DNA of 6,112 nt, taken from the NCBI GenBank assembly GCA_945952575.1, contig CAMFIY010000171.1:1-6112 (forward strand), read 5' to 3'. A program made the position numbers and the translations under genes. Under the pieces are notes generated by a model. The model had not been told where the DNA came from and did not search any database. It was given only the letters and a program-made list of their open reading frames with translations. The DNA is from an uncultured Leucobacter sp. (GTDB taxonomy: Bacteria > Actinomycetota > Actinomycetes > Actinomycetales > Microbacteriaceae). This document shows positions 5,598-6,112 of the stretch, one piece after another. Position 1 is the first letter of the stretch, and each line of letters begins with the position of its first letter.

Positions 5598-6112
5598 ATG
5601 ACCGACCACGTCTCCGCCCAGGGCAGCGTCGAGCTCGCCCACGTGAGCAAGATCTTCCCCTCCGGCGCCGTCGGCATCGAGGACGTCAGCCTCGCCATCA
5701 GGCCCGGCGAATTCGTCACCTTCCTCGGGCCATCCGGCTCGGGCAAGACCACCACGCTCAACACGATCGCCGGGTTCATCACGCCGAGCTCCGGAGCCGT
5801 CGTGATCGACGGCGTCGACGTCACCGGCCTCTCGCCGAACAAGCGCAACCTGGGGATGGTGTTCCAGAACTACGCCCTGTTCCCGCACATGACGGTCGAG
5901 CAGAACGTCGCCTTCGGGCTGCACGGGCGGGGGCTCGACCGGTCGGCGATCGCGTCACGGGTGACGGAGGCGCTCGACATGGTGCGGCTCTCCGGCTACG
6001 GCGGGCGCCGCCCGAAGGAGCTCTCCGGCGGGCAGCAGCAGCGCGTCGCGCTGGCCCGCGCACTCGTCTACCAGCCGCCGATCCTGCTCATGGACGAGCC
6101 GCTCGGCGCGCT
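5598..6112 (+). CDS. ABC importer ATPase, PotA-like, C-terminus beyond the window
   Basis: The first 171 residues of the nucleotide-binding subunit are present before the right edge; PotA-type proteins are usually around 350 residues, so about half is missing, including the switch histidine and any C-terminal TOBE domain. Visible motifs are in the expected order: Walker A GPSGSGKT (44-51), Q-loop Gln90 in MVFQNYALFPHMTV, the ABC signature LSGGQQQR (142-149), and Walker B ILLMDEP (162-168) with Asp166 and Glu167, leading into the D-loop. All catalytic residues seen are intact, so the subunit should be active. It would dimerise under the two permeases on the cytoplasmic face and power import by ATP hydrolysis. 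The start at 5598 lies 10 bases after the preceding stop, with a modest AGG (5589-5591) upstream. The broad CUT2/polyamine-like class is clear, but the name PotA is not used because the substrate is unproved. Confidence 0.95.
   Translation, partial: MTDHVSAQGSVELAHVSKIFPSGAVGIEDVSLAIRPGEFVTFLGPSGSGKTTTLNTIAGFITPSSGAVVIDGVDVTGLSPNKRNLGMVFQNYALFPHMTVEQNVAFGLHGRGLDRSAIASRVTEALDMVRLSGYGGRRPKELSGGQQQRVALARALVYQPPILLMDEPLGA

Noticed and set aside
4532..5848. A 438-codon minus-strand open frame opposite the permease and ATPase genes
   Set aside because: Its translation is low-complexity Asp/Arg/Glu/His-rich and spans several well-supported plus-strand genes; it is a codon-bias shadow.

Overview
This window looks like chromosomal DNA from a high-GC Gram-positive bacterium. 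The evidence is the strong preference for G or C at third codon positions, purine-rich Shine-Dalgarno sites, and a lipoprotein signal ending in an LSAC lipobox. An actinomycete is very likely. A member of the Microbacteriaceae or a relative is a guess from general sequence style, not something proved here.

Layout. On the minus strand, the left end holds the N-terminal part of an exported or membrane-anchored YceI-like protein (1-409, running off the left edge). Next to it is a TetR-type repressor gene (532-1101, minus). A 140-base AT-rich divergent control region follows (1102-1241). From it, a tightly packed plus-strand operon reads rightward: a PotD-like lipoprotein solute-binding protein (1242-2306), a family-3-type amidohydrolase (2311-3918), two PotB/PotC-like permeases (3900-4802 and 4799-5587) and an ABC ATPase (5598 to the right edge, cut in the Walker B/D-loop region). 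Neighbouring operon genes are 4 bases apart, overlap by 19 bases, overlap by 4 bases (ATGA), or are 10 bases apart.

How the genes fit together. The binding protein, two permeases and ATPase make a complete polyamine/opine/phosphonate-class ABC importer. The amidohydrolase lies inside the importer operon, has no signal peptide, and keeps a full set of metal-ligand residues. The simplest reading is an import-then-hydrolyse module for an amide-like or N-substituted small molecule whose identity cannot be read from the sequence. The divergent TetR protein is the obvious local regulator. The control region contains a 26-bp imperfect palindrome just downstream of a predicted operon promoter. It also contains a 14-bp imperfect direct repeat, offset by 53 bp, whose two copies overlap the predicted -10 elements of the two divergent promoters. 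These are good candidates for operator DNA.

No RNA gene, insertion sequence, CRISPR array or integration site was seen, and no stretch over 300 bases lacks a gene. The most interesting items are the amidohydrolase inside the importer operon and the structured divergent operator region.
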